From NCBI GenBank assembly GCA_000499405.2, contig HG738138.1, positions 248,001 through 312,000 of the forward strand: DNA of 64,000 bases, given 5' to 3'. Made by a program: the position numbers and the translations under genes. Numbering within the stretch: the stretch's first letter is position 1; every line of letters begins with the position of its first letter. The notes beneath the pieces were generated by a model that saw only the letters and a list, made by a program, of their open reading frames with translations, was not told the DNA's origin and searched no databases. Source of the DNA: Onchocerca volvulus. Its lineage: Eukaryota > Nematoda > Chromadorea > Rhabditida > Onchocercidae. Below, piece after piece: positions 1 through 22,209 of the stretch.

Positions 1-285
1 GCATAAGTAAGGTGCAACGAAAATGGGATAACAGAAGTTTTATCATCATTTATTAATGTCTTTCAGAATAAAAGAAGCAACAAGAAATAGCTAAGCCGAC
101 ATGTAAACAAGCTTAAGCAGGCAAAGTAAATTAAAAACCTAAGTGAAAAGGAAAAAATAAATTGCAGGAATTGGGTTGCTTATGCATTCTGACAACCCAG
201 CACTGCACAAGTAAGGTGCAACGAACAAACGAGTAATAGTAAATTGAGAATTGCTGCTTGCCAACATTTAATCATCATTTATTAA
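1..285. repeat. Spaced direct repeat at the left edge
   Basis: About 17 identical bases (AAGTAAGGTGCAACGAA) occur near positions 5-21 and again near 209-225. Each is followed by a second shared block, ATCATCATTTATTAA, at 42-56 and 271-285. The spacing between blocks differs, so this looks like a diverged duplication of roughly 200 bp. The left copy may extend beyond the window. Confidence 0.6.
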
Positions 286-1332
286 CAGTCAATCTATCAT
301 ATAATCAAATCATCCTTCTAAACAGCGTAGAAGAGGGATTCATACGTGATTGATTGCTTCTGGAAAGCAAATTTCGAGCTATACACCAAAGCGCGATTTG
401 CTGAATGATGGAGATTAGAATCATTATCATATTTAACATATTTAAAAAGTCCCAAACGTTGAAATTCATGCGAAAAAATTATGGAGGAACATAATTAGAG
501 GCAATCTAAAAAAAATTGATGACGCGAAAATTTCATCTTAAGTTATTTAGTTGTGCGCTATTGTTAACTAGCAACAATGAGAGAAATTCTTTCAGCACTT
601 TTCAAGTTTATATTAATAAAATAAATATCGTAAGTCTCACATTTTTGGTATTAAACAGCAATAAAAATGTCAACACTCAGTTCAAGCATTTCTTCGGAAT
701 TAGCATTCGGCGTATGTCGCAAAATGTTCGGGAAAATTGAATCATAGATGCGGCATTTAAGTGTGATGCATTCTAATCAACGCCATGTTAAAATTGCTAT
801 TAAACTGAAGAAAAAAAAGATTTATGTTTCAACCTGTGAAAAAAGTGATTAATAACTTTTGAGATCCACTAATAAAATAATTAGACTGCAAATAAGACTT
901 CGTTAGAAATTTATATGAGACATTTGTTTATGGATCAGAAAACAATACGTATTTTTCATTTGGAAAAAGTTAAGGAAAAGAAAAAATTAACATTCTTTGT
1001 CACAGTTTTCGGAAATATTTCCGTTTTCAACAAATTAGCAAATTTTTTCCTGAATTTGTTTGGTGTTAGTTGGTTCCTCTTCCTCAATTAATCAAACAAT
1101 ACTTCGCTGTATTGAATACAGTGAGCATGGAAATGATTTTAAACTGGAATGACTGAAAAAGAAATCTTCTGAAAAAATTTTAGAGTTTTTCTGGAATGAT
1201 TTGGTACTAGTCAAAACTGATTTTAGATACTTATTTTTTAGCTTGCAAATCACTTGAACTACCTTTACTTAGCAGTATTGTTATCAATTTGGTTCAAAAA
1301 ATTCAGCAAGGTTTCCCGATGTTACGATTTCA

Positions 1333-1362
1333 TTTGTGTACCAATTACAATTGGTACACAAA
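1333..1362. repeat. Short perfect inverted repeat
   Basis: The arms 1333-1346 (TTTGTGTACCAATT) and 1349-1362 (AATTGGTACACAAA) are perfect reverse complements separated by two bases. It has the form of a dyad protein-binding site or cruciform rather than an RNA hairpin, because the loop is only two bases. No neighbouring gene is evident. Confidence 0.75.
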
Positions 1363-4300
1363 ATGTGCTATTTTATTTGATTAGCGAAAAATTACGGTAA
1401 AATTTCGAAATTAGAGGCATATTTCTTTACATGTTCGACAAATAAATAACTAAATAGATGAGATCGTCGATCGGTCCATTTCTGGGTTGAGCCTTTTCCA
1501 AGTTCAAATATTCGACGCAACCATTCAAAATAAAATGTGTGGATAATGATAAATATCGTTGATAAGATAGTGCAAAGGCAATCACTCATTAGTCCTCAAT
1601 CCCTAAATAAATCTCTGAAAAGTCGAAAAATCTAATTTATTGCTCGGAACTATGCTGGAATTTCAACGATGAGTCATTTCAAAATCAAATAAAGATTTTC
1701 ACCTGTTTTGTCAATGAGTCGCATAAAAAAGTCCAAGTTCAAAAAGGGAACTGGACATGAGTGATTGATGTTTTCAGGAATATAAAATAGAACAACTATC
1801 AACTGCAAACTAAATATAGAATTCATTCATTTAAAAAGGATATGTTTTTTTATGCAAATGATTCAAAATTACAAGAGTTCTAAACTGCTGGCATGAATAT
1901 TGCATACACGTCTCATATCATTCATAGCTAGATGATTTGAAAAAGGTTTTTTAGATAAAATTAAGTTTTGAAAGTCAAGACTAATTTGAATGATAAAGTA
2001 TTTTGCAATATTTGAATGTCGAAGTTTTTAATTATAATTGACAAACTAAATCAAAATTTAATTCCTGGATGGCCAGAACTGAGTTAGCCAAATTTAATTT
2101 ATTAATAACTAACAGACCATTTTATATGTTATGCTATTTGAAATGAAGGATTTTCTAAATCAAAATTTAGCAATAAAAAATTGAAAGAATAAATGAAGTT
2201 GCTGGAATTCCCTTGGTAGAAGACAATCATGTTCAGTGAAAAGTTATTAATTTTTTGTTTTCTACGAAAAATAATAAAAACATGATAATTGTTAGCTGGA
2301 AATCAGCTCCTTTAAATCGTGTAACATTATATTATAATCTCTTTTAAAATTTTGATGAAAACAGAGCAAGAAATCGCATTATAATAAGATTAATTTTAGT
2401 TAGGTAATGTGCGAGTAAAATACTGTCGTATTAGATTAAACGATTTAAACTATCAGAACTCTAGCAACGAAAAGAATTAACAGAAAGGATTTGATTGTCA
2501 TTCTGAAACACTCCAGATCATTATTATAGTGCCGGTGTCACCACTGCCACTCTGAGGAATAGCAGTACAGAAATAGCGGATACTGTAACAATGACTGAGA
2601 GTTTTAAGAAGGGGCAAATTTCGCATTTTTCTACATCAATCTTTTAATCAAGAAGGGAGCACAAAATACTGAAACTGTTAAAACACAATTCAGACGACAG
2701 AATTTTTAGAACAAAGGATCACAAAAAAATTTCGATCTCTAGCAAGCCACGAACAAGTACCATCCGTATCAACACCATCATTTGCATAATATCCAGGAGA
2801 TATCGTATTAGCAACCATAAAATAGCGTTAAGTAGTCAAAATCTTCACTGAAGCTACAATGGAATGATGAAAACTAGGGAAGTATGTACAGGAAGAAATC
2901 GAAGGATAGATATTTGAGGAACGAGATGTGAGTGACTTTCTTGAAAATAACGGCTGAATGGTAGTTTGATATGGCTGAATAGCTTTTCAACGAGGCTAAC
3001 TATCTGAGTCAAGTCTGAAATCTAAAATTTTGCTTAAACTTTCAATTTCCCAAAGAAATATAATAGAAAAATGTTTCGGAATGTTCATCAAATAAAGCTT
3101 AAAGGAACTGTTGAAACTTACTTGAAGAATTATAGTGTGCAAGGATTGAGTTTGAATAATTTTGAAATGAGATCCTAAATTTCAGCATATCCTATTACAC
3201 TAGGTGAAGTGCTGACGAAAAAGCCATTTTTCATGAGAGCATCAATTGATCTCAGTCCAAGATTGTTGTTGAACGAATAACCCTTTTTTTTCTCGCCTTT
3301 TTTATGAGCTGCTACTTCTATCCTCTTCTTGCCAATTGCTTACCAATTTAGTTTGCTTATCTTCTCGCAAACTTGTGCATTTATGTAAATATATCTATTT
3401 AAGGCGCCTTCTTCCGATATTTGCTCCATCTTCAATCTGATGCAATCTGAATGAGTAATTAAACTAGCATATTCATTATTTCAGTTGTTCGCATAAACAT
3501 GAATCGCAGTAAATTTTAATTGCCGAAGTGTTTGTGCAAATTTTTAGAACCATTTGGTCATCGATCATCATTCTTCCCAGTGAATTATTGATCTACACAT
3601 GTCCTTGTGGCAATTTCTCTTCATTTTGCTTAATCTAATGAAGCAACTTGTCGAATCCAAATTCCATCTTTTATTCATAGATAGAATAAATTTCTAGTAT
3701 GTATGGACTAAAAGTAATGCTCCACTTTAAAATTGTCTTCATTTACTTTCAGATTTTTTCGATTCATCTGAGAAAATATTGCGAAAAAAAAACATCATTT
3801 CAGAACTATTTCGTATCCATTTTTTCCTTTTTTTTTTCATTTTTTTTTTTTTTTTTTTTGAATCAACGTGTCCTCAAGAAAAAGTAACCTTTATTGAAGG
3901 GGCATATTTCCATAAATTCATGGCTGATAAATGAAAGAGAAAAATAATATTGTGCTGGTACTAATTCAGATAAAAAAAGCATCACTTTTATCATATCAAA
4001 AATACAAATTGCTATGTGACAGATATATAACATTAAGTTTTAAGATATTTAAGACTTAATTATGCGTTTCAGCAATTGGCAATACTTTAGATACAGGTTA
4101 GATCATAGAGCAAGAAAACTAATGACACTAGGCTTCGATGAAATGAAGTATATTTAATGACAGTGGAACAAAAGCCCAATAATGACTGAAACTTTTGCTG
4201 GAAACTTCCACTCCTCCAAATTTTTCAAGTAAACTTTGAGTACAAAAAATTTTTGATTCTGAAATCTGTCTTTCTGCAATTCTTTCTCTCGCAAAAGCAA

Positions 4301-6185
4301 ACAGTGAAGAATGAATTCGAAGATCTTATGCAAAAAAAAAGTGGGAAAATGATAATATGGGACACCGGAAAAAGGTATCTCTGACTGCAACAAAAAAATT
4401 TAAAGTATTAAAATATCAGAAAAAATATTCAGAAACAATATGAACTCATATTATGTGCTTTTTATATTTCTTGAAACGATTATAATAAAAGAGGTGTCGC
4501 CCGAATCCAGCTTTATGTAAGTTATAAAACATTTTGCAAATGAAATGGAAATATTACAAAATTTCTAAATTTTGTTCAAAAATGGGGAACTTTTTCATTT
4601 TGGGCAAATATTCCGCACTGGTAATAATGAATCATGCAAATTTATACTGCACAAGCAATTGGTCAGTAATTTATTATCACGAAAGCATTTTACTTGAACT
4701 TGAAAAAAAAAATTTGTCTTTGCTATCTTCTAAATAGAAGATGTGACCAGTGATTATGACTAAGAGATGACAGCAATGTTACAAAATTGTATATATGCCA
4801 ATTGAGGTAAGATTTTCTAATATTGATTATAAAAATGCTCAAGAAACTTGAATATTTTTTAAAAAAAAATATCAGTCATAGAAATTCGACAATCCAGTTT
4901 TTGCCTTTTTTTTGGGGAGGGGGGATTCCTTTTATTTCCTATTTTCGACCTATCATATTTTCAGTTTCATCTTCCATTTGAAGTATTACTTTGGCTCTCT
5001 CTTCTATTTTATTGATTTTTTAAGCATTGAACCATTAATAAAAACAGTGTGTGGTACATGCAATACGTAATTCTATTGCTCAACTTTGCTTGAAGCAAAA
5101 ATTCAGGCCACCTATCAGTCATTTATTACAATCAGCTATTCCGGAATGCAACCGTATGGGAGTGTCGTTAAACAAGCTCACAATGTTAATTATCATGCCA
5201 TACTTTTGACGGTCAGGCTAGAACTGGATTGGCCTGATCTTGAAAGATTAATAAGTAGCACAGTGCCTTCGTAGATTATTTGAACTTGCAGTTTTCAATT
5301 AAGAAAGACCTGACGTAAGATGATGCTTTATCATTCAGATTTTTGTACTTCTGCCCTGATATCTATTACAGAAATAAAAGAATCAAATAAAAAGCAATCG
5401 CCAAAGTTAAAGATCATGTATATTATGGGTAAATCCGGACAAAGTGTTCAGGTAAATTTTGCCAATCTCTCTAATCTACAATACTATGTTTCCGTGTACA
5501 TGTGTTACCTGCTTCATCGGGAAATCGAAGAAGCCATGGATTGTTGAAAGATATCTACAGGAAAAAAGCTGCCAGATCTTTCCTGTTAGTATTCGAAAAA
5601 ATGCTGCGGGTAAGTCTTACAGGTGCATAGATTCTAAAAAAAAATTCAAGAAGTGCAGAATTTGGATTCCATTAAGTGCGAATAGTTTTAGGGTGATGTG
5701 TTGGATCCGTCTAATGAGGATAGATGCCAAACATGCTACCACATGATTGATAGTATGGCTTAGGATGAAACAAAACAATAACATTACAGCAAGATCTCAA
5801 TAACAGTAATCATATGAACAGGATGACCAAATATTTGGATTCCTTAGAAAAATTCAAAACTTATTAAAATAATAAATCTTGACTTTCTTTTTGAAAAAAT
5901 AAAAAAAACTATTTACCGCATATTTCACAAAGAATAGAATTAATCATGAAAAGGAATGATAAATATTTGCACTAGGAATGCTTAAATCATACGACAATTG
6001 CGTAATGAATATTCGCTTCACCCAATAGGTGCGTTCTGCGCTAATAAATCTCTTATATAAACTTGCAGATGATGAATGCAAATATTTTTTCCTAAAATGC
6101 ATGCTAATCGTAGTGAAGAAGGAGAAAGGTGGAGAAGAAATCCCTTTTCCATCAAGCTTGGACAGGCGGCATAAAATAAATAATT

Positions 6186-14694
<8,509 letters not shown>

Positions 14695-14727
14695 ATATTT
14701 ATTGGTGGAGAAGCGTTTGTATGTTTG

Positions 14728-14743
14728 CTAGAATGGAAAAAAA
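14728..14743 (-). other. Acceptor-like site upstream of the PKC start codon
   Basis: On the minus strand a pyrimidine-rich tract ending TTCCATTCTAG lies 33 bases upstream of the ATG at 14694. This is the arrangement expected for a spliced-leader trans-splice site or for an intron in the 5' UTR. No donor has been identified upstream, which slightly favours trans-splicing. Confidence 0.35.
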
Positions 14744-17700
14744 TGTTGCAGTTGGTGTAATCAAAATACGTAAATCAAATAGGAAATCACGCATTTAAAA
14801 AAAAAAAGAAAAGAAAAAACGACACGGAAAAACATAAGTATGCGTACATGTGTTGGAACAAAAATGGATGAAAACAGTAGCAGAAATGACTTGACATAAA
14901 ATTCGGAAAATTATGAATGAACTAGTGAAATAAGTACGGTAGTTAAAAATTATTAGGAAACAGAAATTGCAACAAAAAACAATCCAGTTCGTTAAAGCTA
15001 AACTTTCAGGTGCTGGAAGGAGGTTAGACCTCTTTAAATATCACGTGTATTGTTGTCATTTCTATTTCCAAGATTATTGTTCTTTTCATCTTAAACAGAA
15101 AAAGAGGCCGAAAAGCAAATATTTACTCATTAATGGTCAACAAATTTTCATCCCTTACTCCAGTCATGCACATAATATCTTGATTAGAATAACACTACAG
15201 AATTAGTTCCTTCTTTTGCCAAATGGAACAATAAAACTGAAATTGTATGTTCAAAAGCCGATTTGACCAATATCAAAAACTTAAACTGGATGTTACTCAG
15301 TACTGCATGAAAAAAAAAAAAAAAAAATTGACAAAAAATGAAGACTTTTGATGGCCATCAGAATTCTTTACATTTATAGGTGAAAGTCATTTGGCATGAC
15401 TAATACTTCAAAAAAGAAATTTCCGAGGAGCAAATGCTCATTCGTTCCCACATTTTGTAACCATTTCTTAAGTTATACATTATTCATCCATTTTATCATA
15501 TCCATACTTCTCCACCACTAATCGTTACTACAAAATCTTTGTATTAAAATTTTTTAAGTAAACAGAAAGGCGGAAATGGTAATTTTCTTTGTTCTACTGA
15601 AATTTTCATGTGGAAAGCAGAGAAAATGCGATTTACAGAAAAGATCGACTCAAAAGGCAGGAAAAGTCTAAAGCACAATTAAAGGATCGAGAAAACAATG
15701 TTTTCGAAGTTTTCATTGAAGCGAAAAAAGCCTTTATAGGTGATTCCCAAGAAAATGTCAACTTTTTGCACTTTAATCAGACTTAAATTTCATGCTCCAT
15801 CTTTTTTTACCCCTCGCACTGCGATGGATGGAGAGTCTATTATTCACTGCTCTACAACATTTTGAAGCACAGTTCATGCCCTTAAGCCTAAGCCAATTTT
15901 AGGAAAACGTTGCACTGAACAAGAAGCAAGAGTGAATCGCCGAATAAATGTAATGATTACTGCATTTAAAGTAAACTTTCAAGCCAATTCTGACCAAGAA
16001 GAAACTGAAATTCCTATCGGTTTAATTACGAAGAAAAAAGGAAATTTCACGTCTTAGACTCGTAAAAGTTGAAGAAAATTAGGATTAGTATTCAATTCTC
16101 GACCTGATAAATCATAAGACAAAATCTCTTCAAATTCCTTTTACCCTAATATTAATATCAGGGAGCAGAAGAGCAATCTCTTAGAACGAATACTTTGTCT
16201 TCTCAACTTTCACTTTTCCTTTTTGTTAGTCAGACTTCGAATTCCTTTGTTCCCGTCATAAAAGCAAGGGCATGAAATTTTTCCAAAAAATTGCAAGCAA
16301 TGTTAATTTGTTAGTTAACAAGAAAAAGGTAAAGATTTGCCAAATAATTAATCTAACAGAACGACTGATAAATGGCTTGTGCAAAATGAATACTTTCCCC
16401 AAGGATATTTTGCATCATTGCATAACCAAATATTTCTGACTCATACAGTTTTCTAGCAGCAAAAATATCCATTGTAATTGCCTAGAAAAGTTCGATCATT
16501 AAGACTTCAAGAAATAAAATTGATTTAAAATTATTAATACTGCGGTGCTAATGGTTATGAGATTGGAGTTGAGCAGATCGCAATGTAAGCAAGTCTCCTA
16601 CTGGTTGTTGGCGTTTCTTTTCAATTTTGCTTAGCTAATATCTTCTATATCTTAATCATCATATCAAAAGTTATCCTGAGAGTAAACATGGAGTGTTGAA
16701 CATTTATATCCAATTTGCTGTAAATTTTGAAATGTACGAAACCTTCCTCGCTGTCCTTTTCCTCTTATTATTTGAATTTACCTTCACAAATCTTACTGAT
16801 TAACAAAAAGACTAAGATTTCCATCTGAAAACAAAATCCTCAACTTAGGCTGTTAAAAAAATTTGCAAACTATTTTGAAAGTTATTTTTAGTTATTCATG
16901 CTTTTGACATTTTTTAAGCTTCTTTGAAATTTCTATACAGTTAAGATTCCAAGAGAATGTTCATGAAAATTTCTCAGGAATTATGTAATACTTCGCAGAT
17001 GATGTAAAAATCAACAGAATCATGATGTTTGATAAAATAAACTACAGAGAAATTGAATCCTCAATAAAGATGCACTGACTGAGAGCGTCAAAAGAATGTT
17101 TGTTCTACGCTGACCTTTTTTTTCTCGCTGATCTCAATAAAGTGTACTAGCGTATATTTCAGGTAATTATAGATACCTCAATCCCAAAATATTTAAGAAA
17201 CGCTATTGAAGTTTGGAATTTATGAATTAGAAAAACTTGGCAAGAGGACTTTTTTCTTCGATAAATTAATCACTGTTTTTATCGATATCAGTTCATCCTC
17301 AGTGAATGTAGAAACTAACCGAAACAATGACAGAAAACAATCTGATTGCACAAATATCAAGTATAACATATTCATTGTTTTATAAGAATACCACGATTTT
17401 GCTCTATTTTTAAAGATTAATTTGTTGAAATTTAAGATCATCCCGACATAGCTTTTGTTCTGTTTGTTATTGCAGTGTTAGTAACATTATGCAGCTTATT
17501 TCATCAATTTTATTTTTCACTGATTTGATCAGAGTGTGATAATATTTAGATCGATTAGATAGATTAGATTTTTAGAACGATTAGACTCTGATCAATTTTA
17601 CACTTTTTTGACTGAATTCCGAATCTGTTCGATATTTCTGCTTGTGAATTCATAAAATAAATCAGTTTGTATCTAATAATTCACAAGATTTCTGGAAACC

Positions 17701-20655
17701 GTAAACAAATAATAAGTCCCCTTGTCAGAATTAGTTTCATTCTTTCAATTTCCGGACTTTTACTTATCGAAGTAAATTTTCAAAATAAATGCTCACACAA
17801 AATGTTTGTCGTCAAGAATCATAAAAACCACTCGTTATTCTGGTTGTGATTTGAAAAATGATTAGCAACTAGTCAAGGAATAAAAGCAAATGATTAACTA
17901 ATAACTTGTTTGATCAGTTTCTCGTCATGTTGAAATGTAACAAAAAAGCAGACATCATTAAAAGTTCCCATTCTTGCCTACGTGTTTTCGAACTTCGGAG
18001 TATTGTAGAACCATTTCTACGAAGTATGAATTAGTTTTTAAGTAATTTTTTGTTTGACTGTGTAATTTGTCAGATAGCGATTCAAATTAGCAATATTACT
18101 GAGCAGAAATTTTTGCATATATCATTGCCAGTTAATGGAAGAAAAAGTGCTTATCTACTTCATGCATTATCGCTGTTATTTGAACTACAATATAATGTTT
18201 ACAAATTTTAAACGCTAAAATGGTCTCTTTTAACATTCAGCAGTTATTTCTTCCATCGATCGCTGTTACAGCAGTTTTAAAGAAATCAATGAGTGGTTTG
18301 CGGAGAGCAAATTTTCGATAGGCTTAATATTCCATAAAAAGAAGTCTGACGAAGAAGCAAATCAAATAAAGGAAAATCATTTTTTGATGCAAATGAGCAT
18401 TATAAAGGTTTATAATAAAATTATTTTATTTCACAAAAACGTTAAATTAAAAAAAAAAAAAAAAAAAAAAACTTATCGTGTAATTTTTTTCAGATATGCT
18501 TAATGAAAGACAAGTATTAATATCCGTTAATGTGAAATCTTTCAACTTTATCAATTTTAAAATGGCAATAAATCTCGCATGGTAACATTTTATTTACTTA
18601 CTTTCACTTTGAATTGTAGCAAGTCTCCCTACTTCTACCAATAAAAAGTTGGTAATGACCACATTGTCATGCTGCTAAAACAATTATTTTTTGAGGAAAT
18701 CGATGTTATTATTTCCCACTATCGGGAACATTCAGAAATATATTTCAACCACACAAAAAACTGTTATTTATTAAAATACCAATTTTAAAAATTTATTAAT
18801 CAAAAATCCAAGTCTTTTAAAAAATGCAACGATTTCAAAAATTTATATAGTCATCGTTTTGGATTATGATTTGATGAAAATCATTGAATTTTGAAATGTT
18901 ATATATTGAAATTATGCATCACTTACATCTTCCAAGATCGTATTACTTCAAGGAGAGCTGCCTACTGCTTTGCTTTTCATATTATTTATTTCAGTTTAAA
19001 GAAACAGCTGCTCATAGCAATAAAAAGACTTAGCAAAGGTTAATTATCTTTGTAATTAGAATTGTTTCTAATCAATGAAGCAGGAATAGTCCTGACTTTT
19101 TAATATAAATGGTTTTTTAAAATTGAACATATTAATATTGGAATGAATACAAAAAATTTGCTCTCTGACACTTTTTATTTTAATCGGCTTTTTGATGATT
19201 TCTGAATTATTAGAGATCAAAGTTGGCTATTTCTTCTCATTAACTCTGGCGACACATCTGCCGCTTGAATAAAAAGAATATGAATTGAATTCGACTGAGT
19301 TTCTGGAAATACTCACAGAAAAAGATCAAAAGATGGCCTAAACTTAATCAATTAAATGATGTAACTCGAATTATCTAGCAAGTAAATAAACAGGGAATCA
19401 TTTTAACCCTACTACCGACCTATTCAAAATTTGTTTATTAAGCATAATTACCGATTAAACGATCAGAAAAAAGTACAAAGTAGAAAAAGATTTAGCTTTT
19501 TTTTTTAAAAAAAATAGACATTTAACGAAGGTTCATACCTATTATTTTAAACAAAAGACAAATGTTTATGGCATATTTATTTTTTTAAACAAACGCGAAG
19601 TCTTTGTTTAGAAAAATAAAATGTTTGAATTGACAGGTGTGCTAAATTTCGCTAAAATTCTCTCCATTACTATTTGATTTGAGAATAAAGGAATAAATAT
19701 TCAAATTAATTTTTCCAGATGCAAATTGAACGAAGAATCTAAAGTTACATCGGGACCTGAAAAAGAATCAGCAACGTTATAGCTTTATAGCTGCAATCGT
19801 AAAAAAAAGCTATGAAGGAAATCAGTTCAGGAATTTTCAAGTTCTTAGTGTAAAGTGCCCAAAAGGGATTCTCGCTACCGTAATTTGTCTTTCTGTATAG
19901 TTTTTAGTTTCAATTCGAAGTTAATTTGAAACAAAATCCAACTTTAATCATGAACGGTTGTATAGATTTGCCTCTAGCAAAATGTAGCATACTTCTCAAT
20001 TCCTGAATCTCTCAAACATATTTATGGATTTTTAAACAAAAGCTGTCGCAATTTCTTGCGACATCTTAATGCATTATCATAACCAGCAATTTTTTGCTTT
20101 TTGTGGAGATAAAGCGCAATATATATTTACTGATTATATATTCGAAGTTATCAATATTTTCTCTTACTTTATTCCTTATTTTATTATCAATGCAACATTC
20201 CTTCAAATATTTGAAAATTTTTAACATTAAAAAGAAAATACATTAAAAAAAACTACGATAAAGTAAACAAAAGATATTAAAAACATTGAAGGTCGCTAAA
20301 GATTTAAAACTTTAGGTCAGGAAGCCGTTTCAAATATGTAAGCAAAGTTTTTCATTTCTTTAAAAGTCAAAAAGTGTTCAAATTTGGAATTAAAATTCTA
20401 GACTAAGTTGAAATAAGTTTTAAATTTTAAGAACTATAGAATTTTTGTAGGATGAAGATATTTTATTCAAATGCAAATGAGACGATTTGTATTGATCGCC
20501 AAAAGTTTCTCGCTTCGCTACTTTATTTGTCGTTATTTTTGCTTATGAAGCATGCAAAAAAAAAAAAAAAAAAGAAAAGAAAATCGAGCATTTCAATAAT
20601 ATAAACGAAAGAAAATGGGACAACTGCGTGGAATACAATAAAGTAGAAAGAAATA

Positions 20656-20732
20656 ATAAGAATTATTATGAAATGCCAATTAGCTCAGGAATTTTTGCCC
20701 TGAGCTGATTGGCATTTTATAATAATTTTTAT
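20656..20732 (+). ncRNA. Pre-miRNA-sized hairpin candidate
   Basis: The arms 20656-20689 and 20699-20732 pair over 34 consecutive bases around a 9-base loop (20690-20698). There are no mismatches in a plus-strand transcript if three G.U pairs (20660/20728, 20670/20718, 20681/20707) are allowed. On the minus strand the same three positions would be A.C mismatches. The total of 77 nt fits a nematode microRNA precursor. The unbroken pairing is more regular than in most precursors, so a decayed fold-back or MITE-like palindrome is the main alternative. Confidence 0.4.
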
Positions 20733-21244
20733 CCCCTTATAAACCAACAGTTTGCTTGTCTTGTCATTTCAGCCAGTGATTAGCAATTTAAATATTTCAA
20801 AACCCGTGGATGTAATTCAATTAATCCTACTACTGGATGAAATTTCTCGGATTTACAAATCTCCACCTTTTTGAACACGATTTTCTTTCATGTACAAGAA
20901 TGCTTTCTTGAAATTAAAGTTTTCAGAATCAATATATCAGGAAATAAAATTATGCATTGTCATCATTCGTGTAACTCTACTGATGAAGTAGGTGAGTTAA
21001 GCACTCTATCCGTCCTGTCAACTTGATTGTGTCTGTGACACTAAACATCAAAGAAATGAACTGTGATTTTCGGAACGAACTATATGAAACATGATGAAAA
21101 TAAATGCATTTGCAATGGAAAACGCTGGAAATGTGCTAGATGTGTTCAAAGAACATCGATGGAATGGCTTGCTGAGAAGGAAGACGGAGCAGGGAAGAGT
21201 AAGGATTTCAATGGATATCGTAGATTAATCGTTAGATTAATGTG

Positions 21245-21278
21245 AATCAATCAATCAATCAATCAAGGAAGGAAGGAA
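21245..21278. repeat. (AATC)n then (GGAA)n microsatellite
   Basis: A tetranucleotide AATC array of about five units runs directly into three GGAA units. Confidence 0.85.
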
Positions 21279-22191
21279 AGAAACAAGAAACATCAATGTC
21301 AGGAGCAAAACAGATGAATGGATTTCAGAACAGTCCATTGAAATGAATTATTATCGTGTTCAGCTGCCTACCGTCCATCATTTTATCGCCTTCACCTGCT
21401 TGACGTTGAAAAAATAAATTTAGCATTAAAATGTTGGGCACTCTCACAAACATACACATGGAAATGCAAACACGCAGACATACATACTTCAAATTATATT
21501 GAAAGCAAGCATCATGCTAACCTGCTTGAAAGCATTCATTGTTATTCATGAGTTGTAGAAGTTGAGGCTGGGCTTATTACGAGAGTTCGAGCTATCTCCT
21601 ATGTCTTACTAGTTGTTGACGTAAGCAGGTTGCGAAGAAGCAGGTCGAAGTTACCATCTTAACTCTTTCATAATCGCAACGAGAATCTGATGGCTTGACG
21701 ACGCAATGATACTATTCTTCTCAACCTCTCAGAATGCTATTTTAGTATGCATTTTCAAAGCAGATTATCATTTCAAAACATTTCTTAACAATTACTCAAA
21801 AAGAACTATACCTCAGCCAGTGAAATTTGCCTCGTTACTGCAGAACAATTTATCCGCAATAATTCATTTCTTAGCATGCTGATGCTAAGCAAAAACGACC
21901 TGAAAAACATTGAACAGAGATGAGTAGGAAAATAAAAGAAGTCGGAAACGACAGAAGGATCGTCTAAAAAGCTTCATAGCACTTTCCATCAATCAAAATT
22001 GAGCTATAAATTAGCTATAAGTGAAGAAATATAAGTTAATCTGGTGATTTGTATATTCAACTCGAGAAACAAACTTAATTAATTAATTTCTAAAACAAAT
22101 AATCGGGACTATCTTTTCTTCCAATGAGATTTGTAATGCCTAGGCTTTTTTTCTGTAATCGTAAAACTGTAAAGTGTTGAGAACATGCGCG

Positions 22192-22209
22192 TATATATAT
22201 ATATATATA
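22192..22209. repeat. (TA)n microsatellite
   Basis: Nine TA units lie in gene-poor DNA. Confidence 0.9.

Larger units (their letters stand above)
1..6185. other. Gene-poor flank downstream of the PKC gene
   Basis: No supported gene. Open frames are short and show no family motif or consistent splice structure. The stretch holds a spaced direct repeat at the left edge, a 14-bp inverted repeat near 1.35 kb and a 19-T run at 3841-3859. The 3' UTR of the minus-strand PKC gene should lie just left of 6186. Confidence 0.6.

Noticed and set aside
5086..5746. Cluster of overlapping plus-strand frames with fairly mixed codon content
   Set aside because: No frame contains a known motif, the frames do not join through good splice sites in phase, and no repeat or element structure surrounds them. 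I cannot tell a decayed gene from chance.
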